Below are positions 1 through 7,616 of a stretch of 59,230 nucleotides of DNA, piece by piece. The first letter of the stretch is position 1. Each line of letters opens with the position of its first letter. A program made the translations under genes and the position numbers. The notes under the pieces were generated by a model. It ran no database searches and was not told where the DNA came from. It worked only from the letters and a program-made list of their open reading frames with translations. The stretch comes from Ruminiclostridium sp. (GTDB lineage: Bacteria; Bacillota; Clostridia; Oscillospirales; Ruminococcaceae), in the NCBI GenBank assembly GCA_017479645.1, contig JAFVBZ010000263.1, positions 1 to 59,230 on the forward strand. Direction: 5' to 3'.

Positions 1-23
1 CTTGCTTGCTTGCTTGCTTGCTT
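1..23. repeat. CTTG tetranucleotide tandem repeat
   Basis: Five complete CTTG units plus CTT lie at the very edge of the window, so the true length is unknown. It sits downstream of the minus-strand sigma factor gene and has no visible coding role. Such short repeats can vary in length by slippage. Confidence 0.8.
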
Positions 24-140
24 AAATCGTAGCACCCGAACATAGCTCTGTCAACCCCTCTTGTGTGAAATTTTGATGAAATTTTATAATAATACACAAT
101 ACATTATAGCATATACAAGGGCGTTTGTAAAGGGCTTTTC

Positions 141-182
141 AAAAAAAGCCGCCGTTTTCGAGCAAAATCGCTCGAAAACGGC
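141..182 (-). terminator. Rho-independent terminator of the sigma factor gene
   Basis: A perfect 13-bp stem (GCCGTTTTCGAGC at 151-163 pairs with 170-182) is followed, on the minus strand, by a run of seven T (141-147 read as A on the plus strand). It starts 3 bp after the stop codon of the sigma factor gene. Confidence 0.85.
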
Positions 183-184
183 AT

Positions 185-952
185 TTATGTATCTAATTTG
201 TATCTCATCTTCCGCAGAGCTTTATCTTCGATCTGCCTTATGCGCTCCTCGCTAAGCTTGTGCTTTGCAGCGAGCTCGGCGTAGGACAGCATTTCAAACC
301 CGTCAATGCCGTAACGGTGCTTGATGATGTCCTGCTCCTGCTCATTGAGTTCGGCTAAAACGGCGTGAAGCCTCTCTATAAGGTCATTCTTTTCTGCAAC
401 ATCTTCGACGCGCGGAGTATCCTTGTCCTCGACCAGCTCATACACTTCGGTCAGACTTTTCTCATCAACAACGGTATTGAGCGAAACATAAAGCTGATAA
501 CGCTTCCGCATGGAAAGGTACTTTTTGACTTCCGCGATCGTCATGTCGAGAGTATCTGCGATAAGCTGCAAGCGCGCGTCGCGTTCTACGCCCTGCTGCA
601 TAAATGAAGTGTCGAGTTTAATGCACTTCCCGATGTTCTCTACCACATTGGCGGGAAGCCGTATCGAGAAGCCGTGCTCCTCTATCTCGCGCAGCATCGA
701 ATGTTTTATCCATTTTACCGCATAGGTGCTGAATTTCGCTCCGCTGTCCGCGTCATACTTTTCGGCGGCAGTCAGCAATCCGAGATACCCGACCTGCTCT
801 AAATCCTCGCGGTCAAGGCTATTCCCGTAAGCTCCATAATACTTTACAGCGACTTTTTTGACAAGCCGCTGATTTTTTATGCACAACTCCTGCTTTGCCT
901 GCCCGTCGCCGGACTGTATCAGCAGACATAATTCTTCATTTGTCCTTTCCAT
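185..952 (-). CDS. RNA polymerase sigma-70 family factor on mobile element
   Basis: A 255-aa sigma factor. Region 2 is visible around residues 30-100 (REDLEQVGYLGLLTAAEKYD, then FSTYAVKWIKHSMLRE, a region 2.3/2.4 pattern). Region 4 ends the protein (YAELAAKHKLSEERIRQIE), the helix-turn-helix that reads -35 elements. There is no region 1.1, so it resembles short SigA-like or sporulation-type factors rather than a small ECF factor. I start it at the ATG at 952 (MERTNEEL), preceded by a GGTGAT Shine-Dalgarno-like site; a longer frame up to 1006 has no support. It stands next to the par/mob genes of region 1, transcribed away from them, and probably belongs to that element. Its target promoters are unknown. 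Confidence 0.85.
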   Translation of the reverse strand: MERTNEELCLLIQSGDGQAKQELCIKNQRLVKKVAVKYYGAYGNSLDREDLEQVGYLGLLTAAEKYDADSGAKFSTYAVKWIKHSMLREIEEHGFSIRLPANVVENIGKCIKLDTSFMQQGVERDARLQLIADTLDMTIAEVKKYLSMRKRYQLYVSLNTVVDEKSLTEVYELVEDKDTPRVEDVAEKNDLIERLHAVLAELNEQEQDIIKHRYGIDGFEMLSYAELAAKHKLSEERIRQIEDKALRKMRYKLDT

Positions 953-977
953 AGCATCACCGTATCTTTCAAGGACT

Positions 978-1006
978 ATTTTATCATAGATCGTCGAAAA
1001 ACACAA
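978..1006 (-). promoter_or_regulatory. Possible promoter of the sigma factor gene
   Basis: On the minus strand, TTGTGT (1001-1006) and TAAAAT (978-983) are separated by 17 bp and lie about 26 bp upstream of the start codon. The -35 box is weak. Confidence 0.4.
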
Positions 1007-1070
1007 TACCTTTTTCGGGACACTTGAAAATGGACATATATTTTATAATAGTATATTTTTAATCGCGGAA

Positions 1071-1128
1071 TTGGTATATTTTTGGTAAATTTTTGGTCAT
1101 AGGGATCGGGTGCATTTCTTGGTATAGT
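1071..1128 (+). repeat. 11-bp iterons upstream of parM, candidate centromere
   Basis: Three head-to-tail units begin exactly 11 bp apart: TTGGTATATTT (1071), TTGGTAAATTT (1082) and TTGGTCATAGG (1093). A fourth TTGGTATAG lies at 1119. They sit directly upstream of the parM gene. In ParMRC partition loci (plasmid R1 type) the centromere parC is made of 11-bp direct repeats upstream of parM, bound by ParR. This supports the same role here, though there are fewer copies than in R1. Confidence 0.6.
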
Positions 1129-1215
1129 GTAAGTGACAGATCGGTACGAATTGTCCGGACTTCGATACCGATTTGCCGAAGAAGTTAAACCTACAGACAA
1201 AAGGAGGAAAACATT

Positions 1216-2253
1216 ATGAGAAAACTCAACAACACAATGGTCATAGCCGTAGATCACGGCTACGGAAACATCAAGACAGTCAACACGGTAACGCCGACGG
1301 GCATTACCGCCTACGACACGGAGCCGACCTTCACGGGCGACATCTTGCAGTACAGCGGGAAGTATTACCGCATAGGAGAGGGACACAAGCCTTTCCTCTC
1401 CGACAAGACAATGGACGAGGATTTCTATGTTCTCAACCTTGCCGCAATTGCTAAGGAGCTCGACATTGAGGGCATCACAACAGCAGATGTACACATCGCC
1501 GCAGGGCTTCCGCTTACATGGGTGAAAACCCAGCGCGAAGAATTCCGCAAGTATATCACGAAAAACAGCAAGATCAAGTTTACTTTCCGGGACAAGCCGT
1601 ACAGCATCAGGATAGTGGGAGCTTCGGTTTATCCTCAGGGCTACACGGCGGTCATCGACAGGCTTTCCGAGATGAACGGAGTGAATATGCTAGCAGACAT
1701 CTGAAACGGCACAATGAACATCATGTACATCAACAACAAGAAGCCCGTTGAGAGCAAGTGCTTCACGGAAAAGCTCGGAGTAAACCAGTGCGTCATCAAG
1801 GCTTCGGGAATGGTGCTCGACCGTTTCGGGACGATACTCGATGAAACGATCATCGAGCAGATGATTCGCACAGGAACGGCGGACATCGGGGTAAAGTATC
1901 TCGACTGCATTACGGACGCGATCAAGGAGTACAGCGCGTATATATTTGAAACGCTCCGCAAGTATGAATACGACAGCGAGCTTATGCGGCTGTATATCAC
2001 GGGCGGCGGTGCTGCACTTATCAAGAATTTCGGCAGCTTTGACGAGGACAGGGTAATTTTCATCGAGGATATATGCGCCACAGCGAAAGGCTATGAAAAG
2101 CTCGCGTACAATGCGCTTCTCAAGGAGAGCGAACAGCCGAAGAAGTCTGTCAAGCCGAAGGCGGCAGGACCCGATGACAGTTCTGAGAATAAAACGCAGG
2201 AGGTGACGGACAATGCCGACGATCAGAGCGACCAGTCTCCGACTGAATCTTGA
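1216..2253 (+). pseudogene. parM: ParM/StbA-type actin-like ATPase, split by in-frame TGA
   Basis: One continuous frame encodes an actin-fold plasmid/element segregation ATPase of about 345 aa, interrupted by TGA at 1702-1704 (codon 163). Both sides are clearly the same protein. The phosphate-1 loop AVDHGYGNIKTV is near the start and the adenosine motif ITGGGAALI is in the second half. The stop replaces the first Gly of the phosphate-2 motif DIGNGT, which reads DI-stop-NGT, so one GGA-to-TGA change explains it. The start ATG at 1216 follows AAAGGAGG. ParM filaments push DNA copies apart when capped by ParR on parC. The Lys/Asp/Ser-rich tail (after about residue 305) is probably disordered. 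As written the gene should give only a truncated, inactive product. A sequencing error or a second start at 1714 are the alternatives. Confidence 0.8.
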
Positions 2254-2608
2254 TAAACCCGAACATCGTCAAGCATGGGATTATTTGCAGGCGCTCGACG
2301 GTACGGAGTTCAAGTCTTACACTTCCGCGATTGTCGCGGCGGTCAATGACTATTTCGGCAGATATTTTCTTCGGAAAGACGATCCGTATCTCGAAACCCG
2401 TGAGCGCGAGGAAAAATTCGTCACGGAGATCGTGGCGGCGGTGGAGCGGTCAGCAGAAAAAGCGCTTCCGTCTTTTCTCGCCGTCTGTATCGCGGAAATT
2501 CTGAACAGTAACGGAAATATCGGCGTACCCACACAGAATTCCGCACCTGCCGAAAAAGCCGAAAATGACGACATTTCGGACGTTGATCTCGACTTTATCG
2601 GAGGATAG
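2213..2608 (+). CDS. ParR-like centromere-binding/adaptor protein
   Basis: A 131-aa protein whose start lies 41 bp inside the end of the parM frame, in another frame, so the two are translationally linked. The N-terminus (TIRATSLRLNLDKPEHRQAW) resembles the short strand followed by helices of ribbon-helix-helix ParR-like proteins. The middle is helical, and the C-terminus is acidic (DDISDVDLDFIGG), where ParR proteins contact ParM filaments. I infer the ParR role from gene order (iterons, parM, small gene) and size; the sequence alone is not diagnostic. Confidence 0.6.
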   Translation: MPTIRATSLRLNLDKPEHRQAWDYLQALDGTEFKSYTSAIVAAVNDYFGRYFLRKDDPYLETREREEKFVTEIVAAVERSAEKALPSFLAVCIAEILNSNGNIGVPTQNSAPAEKAENDDISDVDLDFIGG

Positions 2609-2639
2609 CAAAAAGCTCCCTCTGCTGCACCAATTTCTC

Positions 2640-2760
2640 CGCGACAGATACCGGTTCCGTGCAGATTTGATACCGATTTTCTGCGCCGTGAAAAGTATAT
2701 ACCAATCGGTGCAGAAAATGGTACTGCACATATACCAAATCTGCGAAAAATCGGTAGCGC
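2640..2760. repeat. Repeated ATACC / imperfect palindromes upstream of oriT
   Basis: ATACC occurs at 2648, 2670, 2699 and 2732, with spacings of 22, 29 and 33 bp. Two imperfect inverted repeats overlap it: ACCGATTTTCTGCGCCG against CGGTGCAGAAAATGGT, and GCAGATTTGATACC against TATACCAAATCTGC. TATACCAA is the complement of the TTGGTATA iterons upstream of parM, so ParR or a replication/transfer protein may bind both places. Confidence 0.5.
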
Positions 2761-2771
2761 AGCACATTTTC

Positions 2772-2900
2772 ATCGCCTCTGACCGCCGGAGTATAGCCAA
2801 ACAAATAAATTTACGGCGGTCAGAGGCGATAGGCAGGTAGCACCGCTGGCTATACAAATCCCGACTAACGGCGGGATTTGCATAGACTGCGCGGTACTAC
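2772..2900. other. Candidate oriT: nested long inverted repeats
   Basis: A perfect 17-bp inverted repeat (2772-2788 and 2814-2830, 25-bp loop) is followed by a second, longer imperfect palindrome. In it AAATCCCG (2856) pairs with CGGGATTT (2872), CTATACAAATCCCG with CGGGATTTGCATAG, and GGCAGGTAGCACCGC with GCGGTACTACCTGC. It lies just upstream of mobC and the relaxase, the normal place for oriT in such modules. The nick site cannot be fixed from sequence alone. The 2609-3011 gap contains no gene. Confidence 0.55.
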
Positions 2901-3011
2901 CTGCTCAGGAGGGAGAACCCTCCCGAGACCTACCCCAAAGTTCGGTCGCTCGGGCGACCGGGAAAGCGGCGCAGGAGCGCCGCGCAAATGAAATGATCGG
3001 AGGAAAAATAT

Positions 3012-3398
3012 TTGGAGAAGAAAACTTTGAGAAAAAGAAACAATCAGTTTGCAATCCGCTTGTCTGATTCCGAGCTTGCGCTTTGGAACAGTAAGCAGTC
3101 CGCAAGCGGCATGGGCAAGACTGAGTTCTTTCTGAAAATGCTGAAAAGCACCCGCATAAAAGTGTACAGCTTCAACGAGAGCTTGAAACTTTTGTACAAC
3201 GAGCTGCGCCACATCGGCGGTAATCTCAATCAGGCGGCATATCTCGTAAACGTTGACCGCTTTGACGTTGCCGCCCGAGAGATCGACGCTATGTATCAGG
3301 AGTTTATGAACATGATGAACAAGTTTCAGAAATTCATCGACAACCCGATGATAAACGCAACGATCATTGAAGTTCCGACGAAAAAGGACGGTGATTGA
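3012..3398 (+). CDS. mobC: MobC-family mobilization accessory protein
   Basis: A 128-aa relaxosome accessory protein. It opens with a basic segment and a ribbon-helix-helix-like part (NQFAIRLSDSELALWNSK). It has the MobC hallmark ELRHIGGNLNQAAYLVN at about residues 66-82, then a helical C-terminus. MobC proteins bind oriT and help the relaxase open the strands. The start is TTG at 3012, chosen because CGGAGGAAA precedes it at good distance and no ATG fits. It ends in TGA directly abutting the TTG of the relaxase gene, so coupled translation is likely. Confidence 0.85.
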   Translation: MEKKTLRKRNNQFAIRLSDSELALWNSKQSASGMGKTEFFLKMLKSTRIKVYSFNESLKLLYNELRHIGGNLNQAAYLVNVDRFDVAAREIDAMYQEFMNMMNKFQKFIDNPMINATIIEVPTKKDGD

Positions 3399-4601
3399 TT
3401 GCCGTTCGGAAATGTTAATGTTGATTACGCACCTTGTAAATCTGTCGGGCAGCTAAAGTCCGCGGCGCTGTATATGCTGGGAATGAAACCGGAGCAGCGC
3501 CGCGAGGGAATTGTCAAGAACCGTGATGACTTGTATGCCGCGCTCGGCTGCAACCGTAAGAACTTTGCCAATGACATTCTCGTCACGCGAAAACTTAACG
3601 GAAAAAGTTATAGCAAGCACAAGCCGGACACGATTCTCGCGCACAAGATGTCAATATCGTTCCACCCCGATGACAACGGGAAACTTGATTACAAATTGGC
3701 ATTCAAGATCGCGCAGGAATTCGCAGAGCATTTCATTCACAGCAAAGGTTACGAAGTGTTGTTTGCGGTGCATACAGATACCGATCACATTCATGTGCAT
3801 TTCCTTATTTCCAACTGCAATATGGAAACCGGAAAATCTTATCGCCGCAGTGCACACGACCTTCATGAAATGTCGGAATACTTTGGTGAACAATGTCGGC
3901 GTTACGGTTTAACAAATTCAATCAGGGATAACTTTTACAATCGGAATTTGGAAACCGTCCGGGACAAGGAAACATTTGCCGAAACGCAGATGAAAAAACG
4001 AGGGGCGGACACATTCAAAGATGAACTTCGGGAGGTTATCAGAGAAGAGATCGCAGACCCCGCCAACCGCACATTTGAAGATGTCATAAATGCACTTGAA
4101 AAGCATTATGGTGTCGAGTGCAGAGTTGCGGGAAACACGGTATCTTATCGCCACCCGCTGTACAAGGACAAAAACGGTAAACTTGTTTCCGTCAGAGGAA
4201 ACAAGTTAGGAGAACTCTATACAAGAAAGGGGATAGAACATGAAATTGCCAAGAGTAGATCAGGACACACGCAAGCCGTCGATATTGGATCAAATTCACA
4301 CCATATCAGCGGAACAGAAATCACAGCAGGCAGAGCCGCAGCAGCCTACGGAAACGAAACCGGAGGATTACCGTTCAGCTCTGGACAGAATGTCGGAAGA
4401 ACTCCTTCTCCTGTCACAACAGAACCTTACGGACGCAGAAACGAAGTATCGTCTGGCGCTGATAATCGCAACGGTCAGGGAACAGAACGCAGTCTTAGCG
4501 AATTTTTTGAGCGATACAAAGGAAGAAATGGAGACAATGAACAGCAATCAGCTCCAACTCCTCAGCGAACAGGAACTATACGCAAAAAGCGTTCGAGATA
4601 A
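3399..4601 (+). CDS. Relaxase/mobilization nuclease (MobA/VirD2-like, MOBP type)
   Basis: A 400-aa relaxase that nicks oriT and carries the strand to the recipient. The HUH signature HTDTDHIHVHFLIS lies around residues 125-138, with the upstream AHKMSISF strand and a Tyr-containing N-terminal part (ALYMLG). The C-terminal 120 residues are polar, low-complexity and end in Lys/Arg, as expected for a flexible tail. The start is an unusual TTG in the same frame as mobC, immediately after its TGA; an AAGGA site lies about 10 bp upstream. The last 362 bp are also read in another frame by the next gene. The family assignment is firm; the exact MOB subclass is inferred from the MobC partner. Confidence 0.85.
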   Translation: MPFGNVNVDYAPCKSVGQLKSAALYMLGMKPEQRREGIVKNRDDLYAALGCNRKNFANDILVTRKLNGKSYSKHKPDTILAHKMSISFHPDDNGKLDYKLAFKIAQEFAEHFIHSKGYEVLFAVHTDTDHIHVHFLISNCNMETGKSYRRSAHDLHEMSEYFGEQCRRYGLTNSIRDNFYNRNLETVRDKETFAETQMKKRGADTFKDELREVIREEIADPANRTFEDVINALEKHYGVECRVAGNTVSYRHPLYKDKNGKLVSVRGNKLGELYTRKGIEHEIAKSRSGHTQAVDIGSNSHHISGTEITAGRAAAAYGNETGGLPFSSGQNVGRTPSPVTTEPYGRRNEVSSGADNRNGQGTERSLSEFFERYKGRNGDNEQQSAPTPQRTGTIRKKRSR

Positions 4602-4878
4602 TGTCAGCAGATCGGTCTATGATGTTTATTCTCGTTTCAAGGAAAAGCAGAAAAAGGCATTTGATGATGTTGCCGAAGAGCTTAAAAAGACGATAGCCGA
4701 ATTGAAAAGCGAGATAGACCAAAGCACAGAATTATGTAAAAAACAAACTACTGATTTGTGGACTGCTTTCAGATGTTCGAGGGATTTGGACAATTGGCTT
4801 GACCGTTTTTACTTCATAGCTCCGGTCAGCATTATCGGATATGTGATATTCAAGGTAGTGACATTCTTTATTCAGTAA
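4240..4878 (+). CDS. MobB-like coiled-coil membrane protein overlapping relaxase
   Basis: A 212-aa protein starting inside the relaxase gene in a different frame (362-bp overlap) and running 277 bp past it. The ATG at 4240 has a strong AAAGGGGA site 6 bp upstream. After a Gln/Pro-rich start come long Leu/Glu/Lys helices likely to form coiled coils (about residues 45-170). One C-terminal membrane segment follows (FYFIAPVSIIGYVIFKVV, about 188-210). Mobilizable plasmids such as ColE1 and RSF1010 also nest a mobB gene in the relaxase gene, and RSF1010 MobB is membrane-bound. I infer a similar role in docking the relaxosome at the membrane. Its 3' end overlaps the convergent STAND gene by 11 bp. 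Confidence 0.75.
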   Translation: MKLPRVDQDTRKPSILDQIHTISAEQKSQQAEPQQPTETKPEDYRSALDRMSEELLLLSQQNLTDAETKYRLALIIATVREQNAVLANFLSDTKEEMETMNSNQLQLLSEQELYAKSVRDNVSRSVYDVYSRFKEKQKKAFDDVAEELKKTIAELKSEIDQSTELCKKQTTDLWTAFRCSRDLDNWLDRFYFIAPVSIIGYVIFKVVTFFIQ

Positions 4879-7147
4879 TCAAGTTTTTATTAAACGGAAT
4901 GCCGCGACTTTCAGCAAACTGGACAAGCTCCGCGAGCTTACCTTCAAACATTTCGGAATCCGTGCCGAACAGTGAAGCATAAATGTTAAAGGCGATAGAG
5001 AAATTATCTTTTGCATTTTGGACATTGCCGATTTTCAAGTACATCTTTCCCATATCCAACCGGAAATCGGCATAGTCCGCGCTTTCTCCGTTCGCGTCCT
5101 TTATAAACTCCGCGCACTTTTTCATAGCGCGGATAGCTTTCATAGGCTCGCCGCAATCGTCCATAAGGTTCGCGTAATTGTGGTAGATTATCAGCATATC
5201 ATTGTTCGGCTTGCCGTATTCGGACATCAGCGAAATCGCGCGCTCCATATATTCGCGCGCCGGTTCAAGCTGTCCCGCGAGGTGATAGTTATACCCCAAG
5301 TTCATGTTGAGATTTGCCGCAAGGTGCAGATCATCTTCCGGAACGCAGGTGTCGAGCGCAGTTTGCGAGAACAATATTGCTTTCTTGAAATCCTTATCAA
5401 ACATTCCTGCGATAGCAGATTCAAAGTCGTAGTATAACGCCAAGTCATTGGGTTTAAGAGCTTTGCTGTACGACTTCATTACAGAGCGTATCAGGCGCAT
5501 ACCGCTTTCATACTGATACTTTTCCATATACGAGAAAGCGTCCTCTATAAAGCGGATATAGAAGTCAGGATCATCATTCTTTATGTCGGTAACAACATCT
5601 TCGATGTACAGGAAAAGCGTCTGATAATACGGAATATCAACACCGTGATGTAAGCTAATATTTTGGAGATTCGTGAGCATTTTACGGCAGTTATTCACGG
5701 ACGGTACAAGGTCAGCAATCGCAATATCCTTGACAATCGGCTGCAATGATATTCTGTTACTCTCGACCTTGATAAGCCCCAGCTCTTCGAGATCGTTTAT
5801 ATCATTCATATCTGAGAGCGAGAGGAAGTGTGCAAACAGCCGAGGGCCTATACCAAACACGCGCACGAATGTCAGACAGCGGAGAATAAACTGATACTCG
5901 TCCGACATCTTGAAAAGCGAAAACAGCGTTCGGATATGCTCATAGAATGTAGCCTTTACGCTCTTTCCGTCCTTCTTCACATTTATTCTGTCAGATGTTT
6001 CGGGATCAACGCTGCACTCGTTCAGTTTCTCCAAAACATCATCGGCGCTCAATAATCCTTTTTCAAGCAACCGCGCCGCAAGCTCAACAGACAGGGTGTG
6101 ACGGTTGACAGCTTCAATTATTTTTATAACGGTATCGCGGTTTTTATCGGCATTGGAATACAGTTTGCTGAATAGTTCAAAAAGACTATCAATGTCGAAA
6201 ATCTCATTAAGCGAATATGTATAACCGCAGTCGAAATAACTTCGTGTCGTGAATATCACTTTTCATTTGTATTTCATCACGACATCAAGCAGTTCCTCGT
6301 CAGATGCCGTTGTATCAAAGTTGTCGATCACAATCAAAGTATCATCTTTGAGCGAGCGCAGATAACGGTTATGACGCTTGAACTTTTCGTCGTCGGTATC
6401 TTCCGGACGATCATCGGAAAAACCAATATCGGCAATAAGATTTTTCAGATCGGTGTCGTAGTAGAAATAAAGAATGTTTGTAAAGTCTTTTCTGTACTCT
6501 CTCGCAAACGCTTTCACGAATTCGCTCTTACCAATGCCGCCCACACCGTTCACGAACACTTTATTGTTTTCGGACAGTATATCGTGCAGCTCCTCAAGCT
6601 CTTTATTTCTTCCCGAAAAATGCTTGCACGGTGCAGGAATCTCTGCACCAAAAATACGCTCGGAAACGATAGGCGACAGCACACCGGAAGATGTATGCTT
6701 TTCAATTATTTTTGTATCACGGGTAACGAACGGGCGGGACATTGCGAATAACAGAATGTTGCAGATGAACTCAACGGCTTCGGATTTGTTCGCGCAGGGA
6801 TAATAACCGAGCAATTCTTTTTTGAAATCATCGGATATGCTCACATCATTAAGGACGAGATCGTGCAGGGCTTTCGTGAGATTATTATAATCGTTGATTT
6901 GCGGAATTATGGATTTGCTGAAATTACGCATCAAATTATCCGCTTTATCATCAGCGCCGTAATACTTTATGATAGCAGAGCTTAACGGCTTTAATCCGCG
7001 CAGCCAGCGGTTAGATAATCCCGCATTGAAAAAGAACAGATTTGTCCTTGCATAATCGTCAAAGAGAAATTCAAGAAATTCCACTTGATTCAGAGTAGCA
7101 CTATCTAATATCGTTCTGCACACGGAACTGAAATCGCATCTATCCAT
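4868..7147 (-). pseudogene. STAND NTPase (NB-ARC plus TPR-like), split by in-frame TGA
   Basis: One frame of about 759 codons is interrupted by a TGA at 6263-6265. The first part (294 aa) has an N-terminal helical domain of about 170 aa that I do not recognise. A P-loop (FVNGVGGIGKSEF) and Walker B (TLIVIDNFD) follow. Immediately after the stop the frame continues KVIFTTRSYFD, the sensor strand of NB-ARC proteins, then a winged-helix-like part and C-terminal TPR-like helical repeats (about the last 250 aa). A GTG at 6259 could restart the second part, but that would separate the two halves of one ATPase. STAND proteins sense a ligand through the repeats and switch on an N-terminal effector; many on mobile elements act against phages. 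Here that role is inference. The start ATG at 7147 opens MDRCDFSSV. Confidence 0.75.
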
Positions 7148-7258
7148 TTATCTCACCTCGCTGCAACTATCAACTTATACCATTATAGCACAACAGACAT
7201 AGAAAATCAATCAAAAGTTATGGGACAAGGAAATGTATTTTTTCAGATTGGAGGATCA

Positions 7259-7486
7259 ATGATCAGAAATGAACTTACGAATACCGCCGTAGATAGCAAT
7301 AACACAACATCTGCGGCAACGGAAACAACACTTACAGGGGAGCAGAAACAGGCTCTTGTCACGGCAATGAAAATCGCTTATTACAGGGATTTTTATAAGC
7401 GTGGCATTATTACCGCCGACCAGCTTGAACAGCTTCTCGCAATGCAGAAAGAATATATAGCGGACGATAATAAGCCCGCTGCATAA
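7259..7486 (+). CDS. Small SHOCT-like protein before recombinase
   Basis: A 75-aa protein. The start at 7259 (MIRNELTN) follows GGAGGATCA; an upstream ATG at 7220 lacks such a site. The N-terminal part is Thr/Asn-rich. The C-terminal half (MKIAYYRDFYKRGIITADQ, then LEQLLAMQ) resembles the SHOCT oligomerisation motif, in which a short helix ends in a 'GxIT' turn before another helix. It lies 130 bp upstream of the serine recombinase on the same strand. A regulatory or helper role in recombination is possible but not shown. Confidence 0.65.
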   Translation: MIRNELTNTAVDSNNTTSAATETTLTGEQKQALVTAMKIAYYRDFYKRGIITADQLEQLLAMQKEYIADDNKPAA

Positions 7487-7539
7487 CTCAAAATAAAAAT
7501 TAGACAATAAAAATATCCCCTTGCAAGCAAAAATACCAC

Positions 7540-7568
7540 TTGACAAAGTTGCTTTAAAGGAGTAAAAT
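7540..7568 (+). promoter_or_regulatory. Promoter of the serine recombinase gene
   Basis: TTGACA (7540-7545), a 17-bp spacer and TAAAAT (7563-7568) lie about 49 bp before the recombinase start. The sequence GGAGTAAAATATA around the -10 is also found in the element-2 cargo promoter at 14865. Confidence 0.8.
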
Positions 7569-7616
7569 ATACTTGCAGGGGGATTTGTGTCCCCGATAAA
7601 TGGGGGAAGGAGGAAA

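Noticed and set aside
1173-1494. Overlapping frames around the parM start on both strands
   Set aside because: They lie over the iterons and the parM start, have no ribosome binding sites and show no recognisable domain.
1700-6265. TGA recoded as Gly (genetic code 25) in this organism
   Set aside because: Many chromosomal genes in the window end in TGA at sensible places (for example 38033-38035 and 40640-40642). Only the parM site favours Gly; the STAND site fits Cys or Arg. Nonsense mutation or sequencing error is simpler.
6255-6270. Selenocysteine at the STAND TGA
   Set aside because: The lost residue could be Cys, but the position is structural in NB-ARC proteins, no SECIS-like hairpin directly follows, and no selenoprotein genes are seen.
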